Source: DASVHS01 sp035468985 (GTDB taxonomy: Bacteria > Acidobacteriota > Thermoanaerobaculia > Gp7-AA8). Taken from it: a stretch of DNA of 64,000 nucleotides. Below, in pieces: positions 31,988-40,957 of the stretch. Position 1 is the first letter of the stretch; the number at the start of each line of letters is the position of its first letter. The notes beneath the pieces were generated by a model. It did no database searches, was not told the DNA's origin, and was given only the letters and a program-made list of their open reading frames with translations. A program made the position numbers and the translations under genes. Location of the stretch: the NCBI GenBank assembly GCA_035468985.1, contig DATISF010000054.1:157501-221500 (forward strand), read 5' to 3'.

Positions 31988-32575
31988 CTAAGCGCACCCG
32001 TTACAGGCGATACAGAAGTCGAGTGGAAAGCTGGTGGACCCGGCTACATTCGAACCGGCCAGCGTTTCTCCGAAGACTTCGATCGTGACTTCCATGCTGA
32101 CGAACGCGCGGCCCGTCTGCGGGTCGCGTCCGCCGTTGTTCGGCAACAGAGACGCGAACGGCGCCTGCGTGGTCGCGTCCGCCGTCAATACGATGAATTT
32201 TCCGAGGCTCGTCGCGCCGCCGCCCGCCTTCACGAGAATGTCGATCGGCCGGACGAACGGTGTGGGCACCGCCGTACCGCCGTCGATGCGGCGATACGAG
32301 ACGCGGTAGCGGGTGATGCGCACGTCGTTGAACTGCTGGTCCACGTTCGTGGTGCCGTTCTTCAGCCGCGCTTCGATATTGATCGTTCCGATGTCCTTGT
32401 CGCAGTTCTTGTTGCCGGTGGATCCGTTGCCGGCAAGGTCGATCCGCTGGACATCCTGCGAGTTCGTCACGATCAGCTCGACCGGTGACGAACTGCGGTT
32501 GATGTCGTTACTGCAGGAGAACACCGCCAGCGCGGCTACCGCCATCAGAGCGACGCGTATCCAGGCTTTGTCCAT
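31988..32575 (-). CDS. Lipoprotein of unknown function downstream of pilQ
   Basis: 195 residues from ATG 32575, with GGAGG seven bases before. Leader MDKAWIRVALMAVAALAVFSC has a lipobox (VFSC). The mature part is beta-rich (VELIVTNSQDVQRIDLAG, FNDVRITRYRVSYRRIDGGTAVPTPFVRPIDILV) and ends FPLDFCIACNGCA with a Cys-rich CxxCxxC tail that might form disulfides or bind metal. It sits 44 bases after pilQ and before the TIG lipoprotein, so it belongs to the pil transcript. Family not recognised. Confidence 0.75.
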   Translation of the reverse strand: MDKAWIRVALMAVAALAVFSCSNDINRSSSPVELIVTNSQDVQRIDLAGNGSTGNKNCDKDIGTINIEARLKNGTTNVDQQFNDVRITRYRVSYRRIDGGTAVPTPFVRPIDILVKAGGGATSLGKFIVLTADATTQAPFASLLPNNGGRDPQTGRAFVSMEVTIEVFGETLAGSNVAGSTSFPLDFCIACNGCA

Positions 32576-32619
32576 CATGCGACCTCCGATCTTCGCCTCA
32601 CACCCGTTTCGTTCCGTCA

Positions 32620-35058
32620 TTATGTGCCCCTGATGATGCGCGGCGTGACGAAGATCAGCAGTTCGTCGTTCGACTTGTCCTCACGATGGGATTTGAACAA
32701 GGCGCCGAGAACCGGAATGTCCTTCAACACCGGTACGCCGCTCTGTGAGTTGTTGTCGGTCGCCTGGTAAATGCCGCCGATGACGGCCGTCCCGCCGTCG
32801 CGCACCATCACGCGCGTGTGTGCCGTGCGCGTGTTGAGCGAGGCGCCCGCCGTTCCTTCGACCACCGCTCCGGGCGTCGTCTTCTGGACCGAGATATCCA
32901 TGATGATCGTCCCGGCCTCGGTGATCTGCGGGGTGACCGACAGCGTCAGCGTCGCGGCGATGTACTGGATCGTCGTCGTGAAGTTGACGCGCGTCTGAAT
33001 CGGGATCTGCACGCCGCTCTGGATTTCCGCCGGCGTGTTGTCCTGCGTCGTGACCTTCGGCGCCGAGATGACGCGGGTCAGGCCGTTCGTCTCCGACGCC
33101 GCCAGCGCGAGGTCGAGATTGAACGTGCCCAGAACGTCTGTCAGCGACAGACCGAGAACGTTGGAGCCGCCGCCGGTGAAGCTGAACGGTCCGCCGTTGA
33201 AGCCGACGCGGTTCGGGAAGATCAAACCCGTCCCCGTTCCGAGAGCCGGATCGAGCACGCCGCCGAAGTTCCACGAGAATCCGTACTGCAGCGAGAAGGT
33301 CTTCGTCGTTTCAACGATGCGCGCTTCGATGACGACCTGGCGGTTCGGGATGTCCACGGTGTCGATGAGGTTCCGCATGACCTGCAGGTACTGCGGAATC
33401 TCGCTGATGATGAGCTGATTGGTGCGCGAGTCGACGATGATGCGCGCGCGCGGCGATGCCAGATCCTTGAGCAGACTGGAGACCTCGGGTGCTTTCGCGT
33501 ACGAGAGCTTGAAGCTGAGCGTCGTCAGCGGAACGTTGAGCCGTTCCTGCTCGGCGAGCTTCGCCGCTGCAGCCGTCTCCGTCGCGAGACGGTCGATCGT
33601 GCCGACGCGCATCACGTTGCCTTCGAGGATGAACGTCAGGCCGTTCTGCCGGAGGATCAGGTCGAGTGCCTGATCCCACGGAACGTCGGTGAAATCCACG
33701 GTGACCGTGCCGTTGACGTTCGGGTCGATGGCGATGTTGAGTCCGGTGAGCTGCGAGAACGTGCGCAGCACGTCCTTGATGTCCGCGTCCTTGAGGTTGA
33801 GCGAGATGGGGTCGCCGGTGAACACGCGCTGCGAGCCGCTGAGGGTGCGGCCCCCGGTCGGACCGCCTCCGACCTGCGGCGGCGGGGTCGCTGCCGCGGC
33901 TTCATCGAACACGTTTTCGCCCGTCGTCCCCGCGGTGGCTGCAGTTGTCCGCGCGGTGCCCACGGCCTTGCGGGCGGGCGATGGTGTGGCCGGCGGCGTC
34001 TGATCTTCCGGCGCGTTGATGACCGGCTTCGCGCCGGGCATCTTCCACGCCGCGTCTTCGGCAATCGTAGGAACCTGTGATGGGATGTCGGTCGCAGCCG
34101 CGACTTTGACCGGCTGCTCCTTCTTCTCAGCCGTGACAGCCGGCATGACCGGTGCTGCAGCCGCGATCTTCGCGTTTTCGCCGAACGTCACGCGCAGCAT
34201 GTCGCGCGACGGCGTAACCGCGTATTCGGTCTTGCCGGTGAGGTCGAGAACGACGCGCGTGACCGCGGGCGCAAACTGCGCGATGCGCACGCGCTTGACG
34301 GCGCCTTCATTCACATCGACTGCAGGTTTCGCGTGATTCTTCACGCCGTTGATGTCGATGACCAGGCGCTCCGGATTGTTGAGCCGGAAGGCCTTGTAGC
34401 TGTTCATTGCACCGTCGCCGGTGATGTCCACTTCCAGAGCGCCGCCCTGACCGGCGGTGGTCACGCGGCGAACCGACTTCGCATTCGGCAGCGATTCGGT
34501 AACCGTGCCCACCGGCTCGGCCGTCTTGGCGGCCGGCGGCGCAGGCAGCGGTTCGGTCTTCACCGGCTGCGCGGCCACCTCGGCCGGTTTCTCAGTTGAT
34601 GCGGCCGGAGCCTCCTGGGTCGCCGCGACGGCCGCCGGCATCGTCACGATGACGGTGTTGTCGGCGACGGAAGCCTGCGGCACGACCGTCTGGGTCATGC
34701 GGAACGTGACTCGCGTCAGCTTGCTGCCCATCTCCACGGCCTCTTCGGCACTGATCGAGGTCACGGGTGCCGGAAGCGTCGCCGGGAGCTTCAATTCGCT
34801 CGGGCGCTCGGTGCCGGTCAGATCGATGATGAACACGCCCGGGGAGGGACTGTACGACGTGTATACCGGTGTCCCGCTCGTGTGCAGCATCACCCGCGAT
34901 GAGTCGGCGTCTACCGCTGTCAGCGACATCGCAACGGCAGCCGGGGCAGTCTGCGTTGACTGCTGAGGCTTCCGCGACCTCCACAGGCCTGCCTGAAGGC
35001 CAGTGGCGGCCAGCAGGAGCGCCGTCGTTACCAGCAGGGTTTGCTTGCCTCTACTCAT
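32620..35058 (-). CDS. pilQ: Type IV pilus secretin PilQ
   Basis: 812 residues, ATG at 35058 preceded by AGGTGGG. Signal peptide MSRGKQTLLVTTALLLAATGLQA. Residues about 50-290 hold two AMIN domains that bind peptidoglycan (YSPSPGVFIIDLTG, FRLNNPERLVIDINGV). A Pro-rich spacer follows; the STN/N0 and N1 domains begin at FTGDPISLNLKDADIKDVLRTFSQL. The secretin pore domain is the last 250 residues (VIEARIVETTKTFSLQYGFSWNF ... GGTAVIGGIYQATDNNSQSGVPVLKDIPVLGALFK). It forms the outer-membrane ring through which the pilus exits. It is the fifth gene of pilMNOPQ. Confidence 0.96.
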   Translation of the reverse strand: MSRGKQTLLVTTALLLAATGLQAGLWRSRKPQQSTQTAPAAVAMSLTAVDADSSRVMLHTSGTPVYTSYSPSPGVFIIDLTGTERPSELKLPATLPAPVTSISAEEAVEMGSKLTRVTFRMTQTVVPQASVADNTVIVTMPAAVAATQEAPAASTEKPAEVAAQPVKTEPLPAPPAAKTAEPVGTVTESLPNAKSVRRVTTAGQGGALEVDITGDGAMNSYKAFRLNNPERLVIDINGVKNHAKPAVDVNEGAVKRVRIAQFAPAVTRVVLDLTGKTEYAVTPSRDMLRVTFGENAKIAAAAPVMPAVTAEKKEQPVKVAAATDIPSQVPTIAEDAAWKMPGAKPVINAPEDQTPPATPSPARKAVGTARTTAATAGTTGENVFDEAAAATPPPQVGGGPTGGRTLSGSQRVFTGDPISLNLKDADIKDVLRTFSQLTGLNIAIDPNVNGTVTVDFTDVPWDQALDLILRQNGLTFILEGNVMRVGTIDRLATETAAAAKLAEQERLNVPLTTLSFKLSYAKAPEVSSLLKDLASPRARIIVDSRTNQLIISEIPQYLQVMRNLIDTVDIPNRQVVIEARIVETTKTFSLQYGFSWNFGGVLDPALGTGTGLIFPNRVGFNGGPFSFTGGGSNVLGLSLTDVLGTFNLDLALAASETNGLTRVISAPKVTTQDNTPAEIQSGVQIPIQTRVNFTTTIQYIAATLTLSVTPQITEAGTIIMDISVQKTTPGAVVEGTAGASLNTRTAHTRVMVRDGGTAVIGGIYQATDNNSQSGVPVLKDIPVLGALFKSHREDKSNDELLIFVTPRIIRGT

Positions 35059-35109
35059 ACATCCCACCTTCATCTCGCCCTCCACGCAGCCCCAGCCTGC
35101 TCTCCGCGT

Positions 35110-35703
35110 CTACCGCTTCTGTTCCGATGGCGGAGTCAGGTCCTTCACCACTTCGCGGTACCGTTCGATCCTTGTCGGATCATTGACCTCCTGCCGGAAT
35201 ACCACGGAGGTCTGGGTAATGCGAATGACCTCGCCGTCGAGGACCTTGTCTCCCACGCGAATGAGATACCCCTTGTTGTCAGGACCGCTGACGACACCCA
35301 CGATCCCCTGCTTGGTGCGCACGATGCCTGTCAGCTTGATTTCGTCGATGAGGAATCCCGGAACTCCGGGAGGCCGCTGGCCCGGCTCGATCTTCGGCGC
35401 CGGACCGACGAGCGAACGGAACGGATCGCGGCGGCCCTGCGGGTCGTAGCGATACGTCTCGGCTCCCTGCGGCTCCTCGAGGATTTCCTCGAGGCTCTGC
35501 TGCACGTTGCCGCTGGTCGTGGCCGTTGTGGCTGTCGTCCCCGTGGTTGCCGCCGTTGACGTCGCCGCGGATGCGGTCGTCGCCGTCGTGGCGGCCCCGC
35601 CAGGACGTCCCGTCTGGGCCATGACCGTCGCCACGGCGAGAATCACGATCGCCAGCGACGCGTAGAAACTCCATCTCTTCATCCGCACAACACTCCCGCT
35701 CAT
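35110..35703 (-). CDS. pilP: Pilus assembly protein PilP
   Basis: 197 residues from ATG 35703, which overlaps the pilO stop (ATGA). An N-terminal anchor MKRWSFYASLAIVILAVATVMA, a Thr/Ala-rich linker (TTATTASAATSTAATTGTTATT) and a C-terminal beta-sandwich (RDPFRSLVGPAPKIEPGQRP ... GIVRTKQGIVGVVSGPDNKGYLIRVGDKVLDGEVIRI). The RDPF motif and beta domain are those of PilP, which links inner-membrane PilNO to PilQ. Unlike most PilP there is no clear lipobox Cys, so it may be anchored by its helix. The upstream open frame reading into pilO is not used. Confidence 0.92.
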   Translation of the reverse strand: MSGSVVRMKRWSFYASLAIVILAVATVMAQTGRPGGAATTATTASAATSTAATTGTTATTATTSGNVQQSLEEILEEPQGAETYRYDPQGRRDPFRSLVGPAPKIEPGQRPPGVPGFLIDEIKLTGIVRTKQGIVGVVSGPDNKGYLIRVGDKVLDGEVIRITQTSVVFRQEVNDPTRIERYREVVKDLTPPSEQKR

Positions 35704-36356
35704 GGGCCACCCGCCGCGCTCGTGTCCGTCTTCCCGCCGCCCGGTTTCGGGCCGCCGGGCTTGGCGCCCGGAGCTGCCTTCGCCGGCGTGGTCGGCTCGA
35801 CGTAAACGAACGTCTTTGCGATGAAATCCGAGGTAATGGTCTTGCTGGTCTGAACCGGCAGCGCCGTGATGCTGATGTTCTCCACATTCATGATGCGCGA
35901 GAAGTTGCTCAGCCGGTTGAACAGGATCGCCAGGTCGTGATAGCGGCCGTCGACCGATACCGTGATCGGCCACTCGGCATACGGGTCTCCCGCCTTCGCC
36001 TCCGCCAGTTTCGGGAACGTCAGCTTCTTCAGACCGAAGTCACCCTGGTCGACGAGCGACTTGATCTTCTTGATGATCTCTTCGGTATTGCGCGTGGACG
36101 GCAGGATGCGGCGCAGTTTTTCGAGCTCGAGCTCGAGACGGCGCACTTCCTCGCGGAACTGCGGGAGTTTGCGCTCAGCGGCGCGGCCCTGTTCGATCTT
36201 CTTGTCCAGCTCGGCGATCTGCGAGTCAGCCGCGGCGATCTTGTCCTTGACCGGCTGGACGAAATACGCGTTCGCTCCATAGAGGATGCCGGCGGCGAGG
36301 AGCACACCGATGCCCAGCCCCCAGTACCATGGCTTGTCGTTGAGCGTTAAAGCCAT
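35700..36356 (-). CDS. pilO: Pilus assembly protein PilO
   Basis: 218 residues: short cytoplasmic tail, one membrane helix (WYWGLGIGVLLAAGILYGANAYF), a coiled coil (about 35-90, KIAAADSQIAELDKKIEQGRAAERKL and EVRRLELELEKLRRIL), then a ferredoxin-like domain and a Pro/Gly/Lys-rich tail. It pairs with PilN in the inner membrane. It has pilN 9 bases upstream and its stop overlaps pilP. Confidence 0.94.
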   Translation of the reverse strand: MALTLNDKPWYWGLGIGVLLAAGILYGANAYFVQPVKDKIAAADSQIAELDKKIEQGRAAERKLPQFREEVRRLELELEKLRRILPSTRNTEEIIKKIKSLVDQGDFGLKKLTFPKLAEAKAGDPYAEWPITVSVDGRYHDLAILFNRLSNFSRIMNVENISITALPVQTSKTITSDFIAKTFVYVEPTTPAKAAPGAKPGGPKPGGGKTDTSAAGGP

Positions 36357-36365
36357 CGTCGTCCC

Positions 36366-37058
36366 CTATCTCGCCGCACCCGCTGCGGGTTTGGCCGTGC
36401 CCGTCGTTGAGGTCGTGCCGCTCGTTCCGGTCGCGCCCGGTGTTCCCGCCGGCGCTCCCGGCGTCTTCGGCGCGTACGTGAAGTTGAACCCCATGTCGAA
36501 TGAGTACACCGGCGTCTTCGACATACCGACAACCTCGGTGACGGTGCCGAGCTCGGGCTCCTCGAAGTATGGATCGTTCTTGATGTTCTCGACGTAGTTC
36601 GCGATCGCGTTGGGATTGAGACCGCGGCCATTCAGCGTGATGCGTCCGCCCGCGACGGTCATCTTGTCGAGCCACACCAGGTCGGGCAGGTCGCGGCTGA
36701 TCTGATCCATGATGCGGACTGGACCCTTCTGGTTCTGCTTCAACTGATTGATGAGGTCGATGCGGTTCTGAAGGCTGTCCTTGCGCTTCTGAAAGTCCTC
36801 GACTTCCTTGATGATGCTTTCCAGCTTGTCCGCTTCGGCCTTCCGCTCGGCGACGGTCTTCTCACGACTGGCGAGCAACCGGTTGTTGATGAACCAGTAA
36901 CCGGCCGCCACGACGACGCTCACGGCGACGAGGCCGATGATGATGAGGTTGTTCAGATTCGTGGGACCGCCCGGAACAGCGACAGCCGCCGCTGCCGCCG
37001 GAGCCGCACCGGCTCCGCGGACCGCCCGCCCCTCCCGCACCAGATTGATCTTGATCAC
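36366..37058 (-). CDS. pilN: Pilus assembly protein PilN
   Basis: 230 residues from a GTG at 37058 that overlaps the pilM stop (GTGA). The N-terminal MIKINLVREGRAVRG is the conserved INLLP-like peptide that binds the PilM groove (here INLVRE). One membrane helix (NNLIIIGLVAVSVVVAAGYWFI), coiled coil (REKTVAERKAEADKLESIIKEVEDFQKRKD), then a ferredoxin-like fold and a Thr/Ala/Pro-rich tail. Links cytoplasmic PilM to periplasmic PilO/P. Confidence 0.94.
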   Translation of the reverse strand: MIKINLVREGRAVRGAGAAPAAAAAVAVPGGPTNLNNLIIIGLVAVSVVVAAGYWFINNRLLASREKTVAERKAEADKLESIIKEVEDFQKRKDSLQNRIDLINQLKQNQKGPVRIMDQISRDLPDLVWLDKMTVAGGRITLNGRGLNPNAIANYVENIKNDPYFEEPELGTVTEVVGMSKTPVYSFDMGFNFTYAPKTPGAPAGTPGATGTSGTTSTTGTAKPAAGAAR

Positions 37059-38113
37059 GCGTCCCCCAGCTTCCGTATCGCGAGACCGACTGCGATGGCC
37101 ATGCTCGGCGCAATCTCGGCCAGTTCCTCGGGGTTGAATGCACCCTCGTCGACGGTGACGTTCCGGAACGGATCCATGATCGACACCGGGATGCCGAACT
37201 TGTCGCGCAACGTGGCATCGAGGTTCAGGACGCCCGAGCCGCCGCCGGCAAGAACGATCTCGTCGACGCGCTCGGCGCCCGACGTCGCCGTGAAGAAGTC
37301 GAGCGTCTTGCGCAGCTCTCCGGCGAAGTCCTCTGAAACCGAGTTGAGGATGGGGATCACCTGCTGGATCGTGTGGTCACCGACCGGCTTCCCGCGCTTG
37401 AGCTCCTCGGCCTGCTCGAAGGAGAGCGACAGCTCGCGCTGGATGGCATCGGTGTACTGATTGCCGCCGAACGTGATGTCGCGCCAGAACAGCGAGTTCG
37501 TGCCGGATAGAACGTTCACGTTGGTGACCGAGGCGCCAATGTTCACGAGCGCCAGGACCTTGTTGTCGCGGACGTCGTAATTCATCTCGTACGCGTTCTG
37601 CAGAGCGAACGCATCGACGTCGACGAGCATCGCCGTCTTGCCGGTCTGGCTGATCACCGACGTATAGTCATTGATCTTTTCTTTCTTCACGGCGACGAGG
37701 ATCACTTCGATGTTGTCGCCGGTGCCGGGCGTCGTCAGCGGAACGTAGTCGAGGTTGACATCGTTGATGTCGAACGGAATGTACTGTTCCGCTTCCCACT
37801 GAATCGATTCGGCCAGCTCTTCCGGCGACATGGCCGGAAGGGAGATCTTCTTGATGATGACGGAGTGCCCCGACAGCGACGTGGCGTAATTGGAATTCTT
37901 GACGCCTTTTTCGCTGTTCAGCTTCGAGATCGTCTCGACGACCATGGACGAGTCCATGATCGACCCGTCGACGATGGCCTCGGGCGAGAGGCGCTCGACA
38001 CCCATCTTCACCAGTTCGTAGGTGCCGCCCTTCTTCTCCTTCAGCTCGACAAGTTTGATTGCTGAGGAGCCGATATCAAGGCCGACGACATTTTTGCTCT
38101 TTGAGAAGAACAC
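37055..38113 (-). CDS. pilM: Pilus assembly ATPase-like protein PilM
   Basis: 352 residues, GTG start. FtsA-like actin-fold protein that forms the cytoplasmic ring of the type IV pilus and binds the PilN N-terminus. Phosphate-1 loop VVGLDIGSSAIKLVEL (9-24), phosphate-2 LVNIGASVTNVNVL, adenosine motif VLAGGGSGVLNLD. It is the first gene of pilMNOPQ and has a good sigma-70 promoter 60 bases upstream (TTGACA-17-TAATTT). pilB, pilC, pilT and pilin genes are not in the window. Confidence 0.96.
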   Translation of the reverse strand: MFFSKSKNVVGLDIGSSAIKLVELKEKKGGTYELVKMGVERLSPEAIVDGSIMDSSMVVETISKLNSEKGVKNSNYATSLSGHSVIIKKISLPAMSPEELAESIQWEAEQYIPFDINDVNLDYVPLTTPGTGDNIEVILVAVKKEKINDYTSVISQTGKTAMLVDVDAFALQNAYEMNYDVRDNKVLALVNIGASVTNVNVLSGTNSLFWRDITFGGNQYTDAIQRELSLSFEQAEELKRGKPVGDHTIQQVIPILNSVSEDFAGELRKTLDFFTATSGAERVDEIVLAGGGSGVLNLDATLRDKFGIPVSIMDPFRNVTVDEGAFNPEELAEIAPSMAIAVGLAIRKLGDA

Positions 38114-38172
38114 CGCTCACCCCATCCATCTCACTCACTTCTCGCTGGCTCCGGTCGTGGAAAGGTGATGCG

Positions 38173-38201
38173 AAATTACAACGTTTAATTAGCGGTGTCA
38201 A
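38173..38201 (-). promoter_or_regulatory. Sigma-70 promoter of the pilMNOPQ operon
   Basis: On the minus strand TTGACA (38201-38196), a 17-base spacer, then TAATTT (38178-38173). It is the most canonical promoter in the window; expected start near 38166, giving an untranslated leader of about 50 bases before pilM. Confidence 0.8.
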
Positions 38202-38266
38202 CTCTACAGGATTTAGATAAGTGAAACGATGACGCGCGTTTGGCCGCAGCCGGGGGGTCCGGACGG

Positions 38267-38295
38267 TTGCGCGGAATCAGCCCGGTGATTAGAAT
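38267..38295 (+). promoter_or_regulatory. Candidate promoter of rpmB
   Basis: TTGCGC (38267-38272), 17 bases, TAGAAT (38290-38295). Start expected near 38302, followed by GAGGGAG as ribosome-binding site before the ATG at 38330. Confidence 0.6.
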
Positions 38296-38329
38296 CCACG
38301 CCTTTCCGATTATTTGAGGGAGTTCAACG

Positions 38330-38524
38330 ATGGCCAAAATGTGTGAAGTCTGCGGCAAGATGCCTGTATTCGGAAACAAGGTCAGCCACGCCCACAACGT
38401 CTCGAGCCGCCGGTGGATGCCGAACCTGCAGCGCGTCCGGGTCAAGGTCGGCAAGGCCGTCAAGCGGATCAGCGTCTGCACCCGCTGCATCAGAACTGGA
38501 AAGATCAAGAAGGCCGCGAGATAA
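38330..38524 (+). CDS. rpmB: 50S ribosomal protein L28, zinc-binding form
   Basis: 64 residues, MAKMCEVCGKMPVFGNKVSHAHNVSSRRW..., of the large ribosomal subunit. The two CxxC pairs (CEVCGK near the start and CTRCIRTGK near the end) mark the zinc (C+) form. Normal length. Its own promoter and ribosome-binding site are visible. It is convergent with the spoT-type gene, separated by a palindromic heptamer element. Confidence 0.96.
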   Translation: MAKMCEVCGKMPVFGNKVSHAHNVSSRRWMPNLQRVRVKVGKAVKRISVCTRCIRTGKIKKAAR

Positions 38525-38530
38525 CCCGTC

Positions 38531-38623
38531 GGTCGCAGGTCATGGGTCGTAGGTCTCCGGGGCATCGTCGCATGAGCCGTGAGGCCCCCGAGACCCACGA
38601 CCTACGACCCACGACCCACGACC
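38531..38623. repeat. Heptamer element with inverted arms between rpmB and relA/spoT
   Basis: Left arm has four 7-base units GGTCGCA, GGTCATG, GGTCGTA, GGTCTCC (38531-38558); the right arm (38590-38623) is the reverse complement of about five such units (GACCCAC, GACCTAC). The arms pair into a long hairpin around a 31-base centre, at the 3' ends of two convergent genes, where it may stop transcription both ways. Confidence 0.9.
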
Positions 38624-38626
38624 CCA

Positions 38627-40801
38627 TCACGCCGTGGCGTGACGGATGTTGTACTTCCGGTCCACCTTCATCACCCCATCCACATTCGATAGCGAACGGG
38701 TCACCTTTTCGAGGTGCTTGAGGTCGGCGATCTCGAGCACGAGCTCGGTGGTGGCCTTCCCGTCGCCTGTCCGCGTCTCCATCTGCCGGATGTTCGTCTT
38801 CAGGTTGGCGATGGTCGAGACTACGCGGGCGAGAATTCCTTGACGATCCTCCATGAGGATCTCCAGCTCGACGTGGAAGTTCGACTGCCGCTGGTCGGCC
38901 CACTCGACGGCGATCTCGCGGTCAGGGTTGAACATCAGGTTCTTCACGTTCGGGCAGTTCGCGCTGTGGACGGCCACGCCCTTTCCCCGGGTGATGTAGC
39001 CGACGATCTTCTCCCCCGGCAGCGGCTTGCAGCACTTGGCGAGGTAGGTCATCAGATCGTCGTACCCCTTGACCTTGATTGCCGCCGTCGATGAAGTGAA
39101 CGGGAAGATCTTCCGGACCGCCGCCTGCAGCACGCTTTGATCAGTCGGGCCTTTTTCCTTCTGCTCGTCGGTGACGAAGCGTTCCACCACCGAACGCGGC
39201 GAGACCTTCCCATAGCCGACGTCCGCGTACAGATCGTCGATCCGCGACAAACCGTATTCGTGCAGCACGCCATCGAGCGCGTTCTCGGCGATCAGCTTCC
39301 GCCACTGCACCTTGTACTTCTTCGCTTCTTTCTCGATCAGCTTCCGCCCCAGCTCGATCGAGCGGTTCTTCTGTTCGAGATTCAGCCAGTGCCGGATCTT
39401 GTGCCGCGCGCGCGAGGTGACGACCATGTTCACCCACTCGCGGCTCGGCGTCTGCGAGGCGGCGGTCATGATCTCGACGATGTCGCCGTTCTTCAGCGGG
39501 GTCCGCAGCGGCATGAGCTTGCCGTTGATGCGCGCGCCGACGCAGCGATGACCGACGTCGGTGTGAATCCGGTACGCGAAGTCGAGCGGCGTGGCGCCTC
39601 GCGGAAACGCGAAGACATCGCCTTTCGGCGTGAACGTGTAGACCTCGTCGGGATAGAGGTCGATCTTCAGCGAGTTCATGAAGACTCGCGGATCCTTGAT
39701 GTCGTGCTGCCACTCCACGAGTTGCCGCAGCCAGAGGAAGTTCGAGTCGTCGTTCGACGGGCCGACGCGCCCCTCCTTGTATTTCCAGTGCGCGGCGATG
39801 CCCTGTTCCGCGACGAGATCCATCTCCCTCGTGCGGATCTGCACTTCGAACGGCTGCCCGCGCTCGGCCACCACCGTCGTGTGCAGCGACTGATAGAAGT
39901 TCGGCTTCGGCATGGCGATGTAGTCCTTGATCCGCCCCGGGACCGGACGCCACATCTGATGGATGATGCCGAGACAGGCGTAGCAGTCTTTGACGCTGCT
40001 GGTGATGATGCGGAACGCCAGGTAGTCGTAGAGCTGCCCGATGTCGATCTCCTGGCGCTGAAGCTTCGTCCAGATCGAGAACATCGATTTGACGCGGCCG
40101 GTGACGTCGCCCTCGATCTCGTTGTCCCCAAGCTTGCGCGTGAGCGTCGCCTTGATGCGGTCGACGACCTGGCCCGACACCGCCATCTTGTCGCTGACCG
40201 CTTTGTTGAGGTCTTCGTATTCGCGCGGATGGAGATGGCGGAAGGCCAGATCTTCCAGCTCGTGCTTCAGCGCGCCCATGCCGAGGCGGTTGGCGATGGG
40301 GGCGTAGATCTCCATCGTTTCTTTGGCGATGGCGATGCGCCGCTCCTCCGGGAGGTACTGCAGCGTGCGCATGTTGTGGAGACGATCGGCGAGCTTGACC
40401 AGCACGACCCGAAGGTCGGAGACCATCGCCAGGAGCATTTTCCGGAACGTCTCGGCCTGCTGCTCCTCCTTCGAGACGTAGGCGTAGCGGGAGATCTTGG
40501 TCACGCCGTCGACGAGGTCGGCCACGTCGTCACCGAAAACTTCCTGCAGCTTGTCCTTCGTAGTCAGGGTATCCTCGAGGACGTCGTGCAGCAGTCCAAC
40601 CGCGATGGAGGTCTCATCGAGGCGCATGTCGGCCAGGATGTGGGCGACATTCAGCGGATGGACGAGGTATGGCTCACCCGAACTGCGCATCTGATCGCGG
40701 TGCTCGCGCGCCGAAAAGATGTAGGCCTTCTGCAGCAATTCCTCGTCGAAGCCGGGCTTGTAACTTTCGACTTTGTCGAGGATGTCTTCGAAGCGGATCA
40801 T
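38627..40801 (-). CDS. Bifunctional (p)ppGpp synthetase/hydrolase (RelA/SpoT homologue, Rsh)
   Basis: 724 residues with the full long-RSH layout. HD hydrolase domain near 30-190 (HPLNVAHILADM, GLLHDVLEDT; His-Asp metal motif intact). Synthetase domain about 230-340 (GRVKSMFSIWTKLQRQ, DYLAFRIITSSVKDCYACLG, GFEVQIRT-like FEVQIRTREMDLVAEQG). TGS domain about 385-450 (PDEVYTFTPKGDVFAFPRGATPLDFAYRIH). C-terminal zinc-finger-like region (KCCKPLPGEKIVGYITRGKGVAVHSANC) and ACT domain (about 650-720). Makes and destroys the stringent-response alarmone. It stands alone; a TACGAT box lies about 31 bases upstream. Confidence 0.96.
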   Translation of the reverse strand: MIRFEDILDKVESYKPGFDEELLQKAYIFSAREHRDQMRSSGEPYLVHPLNVAHILADMRLDETSIAVGLLHDVLEDTLTTKDKLQEVFGDDVADLVDGVTKISRYAYVSKEEQQAETFRKMLLAMVSDLRVVLVKLADRLHNMRTLQYLPEERRIAIAKETMEIYAPIANRLGMGALKHELEDLAFRHLHPREYEDLNKAVSDKMAVSGQVVDRIKATLTRKLGDNEIEGDVTGRVKSMFSIWTKLQRQEIDIGQLYDYLAFRIITSSVKDCYACLGIIHQMWRPVPGRIKDYIAMPKPNFYQSLHTTVVAERGQPFEVQIRTREMDLVAEQGIAAHWKYKEGRVGPSNDDSNFLWLRQLVEWQHDIKDPRVFMNSLKIDLYPDEVYTFTPKGDVFAFPRGATPLDFAYRIHTDVGHRCVGARINGKLMPLRTPLKNGDIVEIMTAASQTPSREWVNMVVTSRARHKIRHWLNLEQKNRSIELGRKLIEKEAKKYKVQWRKLIAENALDGVLHEYGLSRIDDLYADVGYGKVSPRSVVERFVTDEQKEKGPTDQSVLQAAVRKIFPFTSSTAAIKVKGYDDLMTYLAKCCKPLPGEKIVGYITRGKGVAVHSANCPNVKNLMFNPDREIAVEWADQRQSNFHVELEILMEDRQGILARVVSTIANLKTNIRQMETRTGDGKATTELVLEIADLKHLEKVTRSLSNVDGVMKVDRKYNIRHATA

Positions 40802-40957
40802 GGTTCAGGTTTGCCGGGTGCAACCCCGGAACCTATCGTAACTGTTCCCTTTGGTCCGCGTCTTGCTGCCTCTGCTGGATTTGAAGCCGTCGCCAGTGAC
40901 CGCGTCGCGGCCTCTGACCGCCGGGACCGAATGTAATAGAAGGAGGTTGCTTCCCGT

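Noticed and set aside
29799..31991. A 730-residue open frame opposite the TIG lipoprotein
   Set aside because: Composition is Arg-rich and disordered, typical of the antisense of a GC-rich gene; the opposite strand has a clear lipoprotein with domains.
39137..40936. A 599-residue open frame opposite the Rsh gene
   Set aside because: The same antisense pattern; no domains, and the Rsh frame is unquestionable.
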